In this document: positions 62,701-64,000 of the stretch, piece after piece | Layout: each line of letters starts with the position of its first letter | Position numbering within the stretch: the first letter of the stretch is position 1 | Source: Hirundichthys speculiger | Lineage: Eukaryota > Chordata > Actinopteri > Beloniformes > Exocoetidae | Direction of reading: 5' to 3' | Assembly (NCBI GenBank): GCA_018398805.1 | Contig: JAGFBZ010002561.1 | Location: forward strand, 186,001-250,000 | Length of the DNA stretch: 64,000 nucleotides | Notes under the pieces: model-generated | Told to the model about the DNA's origin: nothing | Database searches by the model: none | Seen by the model: only the letters and a program-made list of their open reading frames with translations | Made by a program: the position numbers and the translations under genes

Positions 62701-63075
62701 ACCAGCGGTTTCTTTACTACCTTTACTTTTCTTTACCAGAGGCTGTGAAGGTAACAGAAAGACCACAGCTGAGCCTTTGTCTTGTTTCGCTGCAGTGCCT
62801 CGCTACTTATTTGCGGGTTTTAAACATATTTTAAACACATTATTTGGGCTCGGAGGGCTCTGGCTCCAGTTCGAGGATTTTGATTTTTGCGGTGGGGGCG
62901 CCAGTCCCCATTAATTGCTAAAAATAAGGGATTGATGTAATCCAATCAGTTTCTTTTAAAGAACACCTCTGTAAACCAGGACGTATCTACCTGCAGTTTG
63001 TTGCATGAAGTTCCAGTTTTTGTCCTCAGTGCGTGGTTCTTGACCACCAGGCATGAGGTGACGCTGCATGATGCC
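47579..63075 (-). CDS. acss2: Acetyl-CoA synthetase, cytosolic/nuclear type (3' two thirds of gene)
   Basis: Twelve exons on the - strand encode about 449 residues, joined in phase at every GT-AG junction. The enzyme forms acetyl-CoA from acetate, ATP and CoA through an acetyl-adenylate, feeding lipid synthesis in the cytosol and histone acetylation in the nucleus. Visible ANL-family motifs, in order, are [11 protein letters not shown] (phosphate loop), [54 protein letters not shown] (hinge) and LPKTRSGKIMRR, which holds the catalytic Lys. Sequence is far closer to cytosolic ACSS2 than to mitochondrial ACSS1 (for example [19 protein letters not shown] and [12 protein letters not shown]). The N-terminal third is beyond the right edge. 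The exon coordinates are listed separately. Confidence 0.95.
47787..47861 (-). CDS. acss2: ACSS2 exon, C-terminal subdomain
   Basis: This 75-bp exon encodes [17 protein letters not shown] and ALPKTRS, and ends with the first base of the Gly codon. The donor is tcag/gtaac and the acceptor is ctcttag. It forms the start of the mobile C-terminal domain motif. Confidence 0.95.
48461..49140 (+). mobile_element. hAT-type transposon remnant with start of transposase
   Basis: It begins CATGGACTGGCCATCGGG with the GGGCAATGCCCGGTGGGCCG repeat-like end seen in fish hAT elements that encode MYM/TTF-type transposases. A frame from 48918 reads [20 protein letters not shown], like the N terminus of such proteins, but it stops at 49083-49085. 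Most of the transposase and the right end are missing. Boundaries are approximate. Confidence 0.6.
50015..50097 (-). tRNA. tRNA-Leu (anticodon CAG), intact copy 1
   Basis: The 83-nt tRNA reads GTCAGGATGGCCGAGCGGTC at its 5' end on the - strand. It has a 7-bp acceptor stem with discriminator A, box A GGCCGAGCGGTCTAAGG, an anticodon stem CTGCG/CGCAG with loop TTCAGGT (anticodon CAG), a long variable arm typical of class II Leu tRNA, and box B GGTTCGAATCC. It is nearly identical to vertebrate tRNA-Leu-CAG. Only a TTT is present directly downstream, so the Pol III terminator is weak. Confidence 0.95.
50956..51038 (-). pseudogene. tRNA-Leu (CAG) pseudogene, copy 2
   Basis: It has the same 83-nt length and position in its unit as copy 1. 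Changes fall in the anticodon stem (3' strand CTCTG instead of CGCAG, two mispairs), in the D arm (GTGGTGTAAG for GCGGTCTAAG) and at one base in box B. The anticodon CAG is still readable. The broken stem makes it unlikely to give a functional tRNA. Confidence 0.88.
51458..51540 (-). tRNA. tRNA-Leu (anticodon CAG), intact copy 2
   Basis: The sequence is identical to the copy at 50015-50097 through the full 83 nt, including boxes A and B, anticodon stem-loop and acceptor stem. The downstream flank (GAGC... GTCAGGTTTGG on the - strand) is also shared. Identity indicates recent amplification or gene conversion. Confidence 0.95.
52205..52425. repeat. Inverted fragment of the TCCATCCAT dispersed repeat
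   Basis: It carries 'gtgtcctgcgatggactgg' and 'cagctgggacaagttccagc', the reverse orientation of the repeat at 17305-17625. It abuts the end of the tRNA array and seems to have cut the last tRNA copy. Confidence 0.65.
52812..52988 (-). CDS. acss2: ACSS2 exon, C-terminal domain
   Basis: This 177-bp exon encodes [20 protein letters not shown] and then [20 protein letters not shown]. It ends ELKKL plus one base. The acceptor follows a C-run and cag, and the donor is ctcg/gtaaag. Confidence 0.95.
53151..53219 (-). CDS. acss2: ACSS2 exon with hinge motif
   Basis: This 69-bp exon encodes [20 protein letters not shown] and VS. GRIDD includes the Asp hinge at which the C-terminal domain rotates in this family. 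The acceptor is tgctctcag and the donor is tcag/gtagtg. Confidence 0.95.
53418..53518 (-). CDS. acss2: ACSS2 exon with ATP-ribose motif
   Basis: This 101-bp exon encodes [20 protein letters not shown] and then [13 protein letters not shown]. The Asp of TGD contacts the ATP ribose in this family. Two acceptors lie 8 nt apart (ending at 53527 and 53519). Only the one ending at 53519 keeps frame with the strong gtaagt donor of the previous exon, so 53518 is chosen as the start. Confidence 0.9.
53721..53800 (-). CDS. acss2: ACSS2 exon, core domain
   Basis: This 80-bp exon encodes [20 protein letters not shown] and GEAEVI plus two bases of Trp, and ends at a strong donor, ctg/gtaagt. The segment is three residues shorter than the usual vertebrate ACSS2 here. 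The acceptor is cttcag. Confidence 0.92.
54050..54460 (+). pseudogene. Tc1/mariner transposase fossil, N-terminal half
   Basis: The + strand carries [19 protein letters not shown], then a stop, then TNGSKV. It matches the Tc1-type block LQFAKDHLDKPDxFWxxVLWTDESK. The first catalytic Asp is changed to Asn and the preceding Trp to a stop. It is antisense to ACSS2 in one of its introns. Confidence 0.75.
54832..54888 (-). CDS. acss2: ACSS2 exon, short
   Basis: This 57-bp exon in phase 0 encodes [19 protein letters not shown]. It completes the [11 protein letters not shown] motif with the preceding exon. The acceptor is tctctgcag and the donor is gct/gtaagt. Confidence 0.95.
55026..55158 (-). CDS. 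acss2: ACSS2 exon with acetate/AMP motif
   Basis: This 133-bp exon encodes [20 protein letters not shown] and then [20 protein letters not shown], ending QTET. The TYWQTETGG stretch binds the adenylate in this family (usually W or F where this copy has Y). The acceptor is ccggcag and the donor is acg/gtaaga. Confidence 0.95.
55446..55811. mobile_element. Tc1/mariner-type MITE with about 69-bp inverted repeats
   Basis: The left end starts CAGTCATGGAAAAAATTATT and the right end is AATAATTTTTTCCATGACTG. The inverted repeats run about 69 bp, to 'aatgcctggtac' and 'gtaccaggtatt'. A TA precedes the left end; the right end is followed by AT rather than TA, so the duplication is imperfect. CAGT ends and long inverted repeats are typical of Tc1-like MITEs. 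Confidence 0.88.
55831..56705 (+). mobile_element. GGCCCC-terminus element, copy 3 (complete)
   Basis: It starts GGCCCCGATCGT and ends AGATCTGGCCC, flanked by the 3-bp duplication TAT (55828-55830 and 56706-56708). It carries a perfect 22-bp-arm palindrome at 56046-56094. It is colinear with copies 1 and 2 but has no nested insertion, so it shows the structure of the 875-bp element. No transposase frame is visible. Confidence 0.85.
56046..56094. repeat. Perfect palindrome inside GGCCCC element copy 3
   Basis: The arms of 22 bp (GCAGGTAGCGGGTAGCAGGTGG, split by a CCTAA loop) match perfectly. They correspond in position to the palindromes at 14421-14521 and 26147-26194 in the other copies. Confidence 0.92.
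57681..57729. repeat. Perfect hairpin, 22-bp arms
   Basis: The left arm ATTTAGTAATAGACCTACAG continues TT, the loop is GATTT, and the right arm is its exact reverse complement ending ACTAAAT. It is in the 3.1-kb ACSS2 intron. It has no protein content. Confidence 0.95.
58251..58384 (-). CDS. acss2: ACSS2 exon, core domain
   Basis: This 134-bp exon encodes [20 protein letters not shown], then [20 protein letters not shown] and EPLQ plus two bases. FYTAPTAIR is the acyl-substrate wall motif of the family. The acceptor is aatcccag and the donor is aa/gtgagt. Confidence 0.95.
58495..58665 (-). CDS. acss2: ACSS2 exon with [11 protein letters not shown] motif
   Basis: This 171-bp phase-0 exon (57 residues) encodes [20 protein letters not shown], then [20 protein letters not shown] and NGATSVL. 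The Trp of the GWITG motif forms the acetate pocket in acetyl-CoA synthetases. The acceptor is ctgcacag and the donor is ctt/gtgagt. Confidence 0.96.
58966..59103 (-). CDS. acss2: ACSS2 exon with phosphate-binding loop
   Basis: This 138-bp phase-0 exon (46 residues) encodes [20 protein letters not shown], then [20 protein letters not shown] and STGKPK. The [11 protein letters not shown] loop binds ATP phosphates. The acceptor is cgcattcag and the donor is aag/gtagga. Confidence 0.95.
59490..60029. mobile_element. hAT-type nonautonomous element with CTTTAGGA duplication
   Basis: It starts CAGGGGTCAGACTCATTTTC and ends GTGTTTGACACATGTG, matching the fish CAGGGGTGTCAAACTCA-type hAT family. A perfect 8-bp duplication, CTTTAGGA, flanks it (59482-59489 and 60030-60037). 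'Gggccaca' words are found at both ends. No intact transposase is present. Confidence 0.92.
61380..61585. mobile_element. hAT-like MITE (CAGTGTTCTTCAG family)
   Basis: The inverted ends run from CAGTGTTCTTCAGTCTAGGT on the left (from about 61369) and CAGCGTTCTTCAGTCCTGGT inverted on the right, and share GTCCTCA-GGC-CCCTGCC words with the element at 16788-17015. The flanks GTGTAGAG and GTATAGAC may be an aged 8-bp duplication. Confidence 0.75.
62991..63075 (-). CDS. acss2: ACSS2 exon, most 5' recognised in the window
   Basis: This 85-bp exon encodes [20 protein letters not shown] and then GTSCNKLQ, in frame with TSWDSQ of the next exon. CLVVKN matches the CIVVKH strand of ACSS2, while the following linker is variable in the family. 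The acceptor is cttcacag and the donor is cag/gtagat. Weak conservation makes this the least certain ACSS2 exon. Confidence 0.82.
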
Positions 63076-64000
63076 CTGTGAAGAAAAAAGGAAAAATGTG
63101 TGCAGATGAGTTATTCTGTTTTCCAGTTATTTCAAAGTAGGCTTTTGGTCTAGGGGAGTATTTATACGGGATTAGATGTTTTTGTTAGAGCTGAGCGATT
63201 TTATCGATTCTGCGATATATATCGATATTTTATCAAGTATTGATTTTTCGGCCGTGGGTATCAATATTCTAAGCTTCTTCCAAAACCCCTGTGTCCCACT
63301 TCTAAAAGCTTGCAAGCAACAATTTGCACTGTTTAAATAAATGAAACTATTTTTCTCAACAAATCTTTTATTCATTTTGTCCAGCATTTGCAAGCTGCCT
63401 GTCAGCCAGATAATGTGTAATTGATGCTTTCAGTTCAATTAATTCAAACAGTCATTGGAACACTCACAAGATGTCACCAAAATCATTGTCACTTTAAAAT
63501 CATTCGGAAATTGATGTAAATGTTTTTTTAAGATGAATATCAATATATATCGTATTGTGAGCCGAATATTGTGTATTGTGTATCGTATCGTATCGCGAGA
63601 TTAGTGTATCGGTACAGCCCTAGTTTTTGTGTTGATTTTTTTTCTTCCATCCGTGTAATAACTTTCATATCTGTAAATAATAACAATAATTACAACATGT
63701 AATCTGTAATACTGCTTTTTAATTTTTACATCTGGTAGTATCTATATCTTTACCATCATTGATGTAAGATGGTACAAATGAAGTATAGAGAGATTAAATT
63801 GTAATCATTATAAATGTATGACATGATATTATGTTAATAATAAACATCATAGTTTTTATGTTACATGCCACTATATTTATGTATTCATTTATGCACAACT
63901 GATACCCTTAAACACATGTGTATGTGCCTCTCTGAAGATAACTCTTCCCAGCATCCGCTGCCTCTCAGCTCACATCCCTCCAAGGCTCCAGTTGCCATGG
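63076..64000. other. ACSS2 intron, right edge of window
   Basis: It contains a hAT MITE (63186-63622). The last 80 bases are GC-richer, but on the - strand they do not read as the expected next ACSS2 segment, so no exon is called. Confidence 0.55.
63186..63622 (-). mobile_element. hAT-type MITE, copy B
   Basis: It starts TAGAGCTGAGCGATTTTATC and ends CGGTACAGCCCTA, so it is the reverse orientation of the element at 2459-2872. A perfect 8-bp duplication, GTTTTTGT, flanks it (63178-63185 and 63623-63630). The internal sequence is clearly related to copy A. Confidence 0.92.

Larger units (their letters stand above)
59104..62990. other. 3.9-kb ACSS2 intron
   Basis: It contains a hAT element (59490-60029) and a hAT-like MITE (61380-61585). 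Otherwise it shows no exon or element I could support. Confidence 0.75.

Noticed and set aside
63920..64000. Possible next upstream ACSS2 exon at the right edge
   Set aside because: The - strand frames do not show the expected family sequence before CLVVK, and no clear splice sites were found.

Overview
This is a vertebrate nuclear window, almost certainly from a teleost fish. Two multi-exon protein genes with canonical GT-AG introns face each other tail to tail, and the rest is intron and intergenic DNA full of fish-type repeats (Tc1/mariner fossils and MITEs, hAT MITEs with 8-bp target duplications, a tRNA-headed SINE with an AAGCGC-type tail, non-LTR tails ending in GAATTGAATTGAA). There are no operons, ribosome binding sites or CRISPR arrays.

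Left half (1-33.3 kb), + strand: the 3' part of an MTCL/SOGA-family gene, best matched to MTCL2 (SOGA1). Exons at 1470-1637, 12239-12511, 18363-18704, 19539-19618, a large exon region at 20644-21948, and a terminal coding exon at 31933-32136 followed by a 3'UTR with AATAAA at 33282. The 5' half lies left of the window. Inside the large exon the reading frame changes about four times between roughly 21,065 and 21,335: assembly indels, an unrecognised short intron, or decay.

Middle (33.3-47.2 kb): intergenic, with a 558-bp hAT MITE, non-LTR 3' ends, a Tc1 fossil and one orphan exon-like open stretch (37017-37100).

Right half (47.2-64 kb), - strand: the 3' two thirds of ACSS2, acetyl-CoA synthetase. 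Twelve exons from 63075 down to the stop codon at 47579 encode about 449 residues, with the acyl-adenylate core motifs and the catalytic lysine motif near the C terminus. The gene starts right of the window. MTCL2 and ACSS2 are also near neighbours on human chromosome 20q11, which supports both calls.

The most unusual structure is in the next-to-last intron shared by ACSS2 exons ending at 52812 and starting at 47861: a roughly 3-kb composite tandem array (49164-52210) in which tRNA-Leu(CAG) genes (two intact, one degenerate, one truncated) are embedded in a GATA/GACA-like 28-nt minisatellite with a shared conserved flank. Also notable is a transposable-element family with GGCCCC termini, 3-bp target duplications and strong internal palindromes (three copies), one of which carries a nested Harbinger-like MITE that itself carries a SINE.
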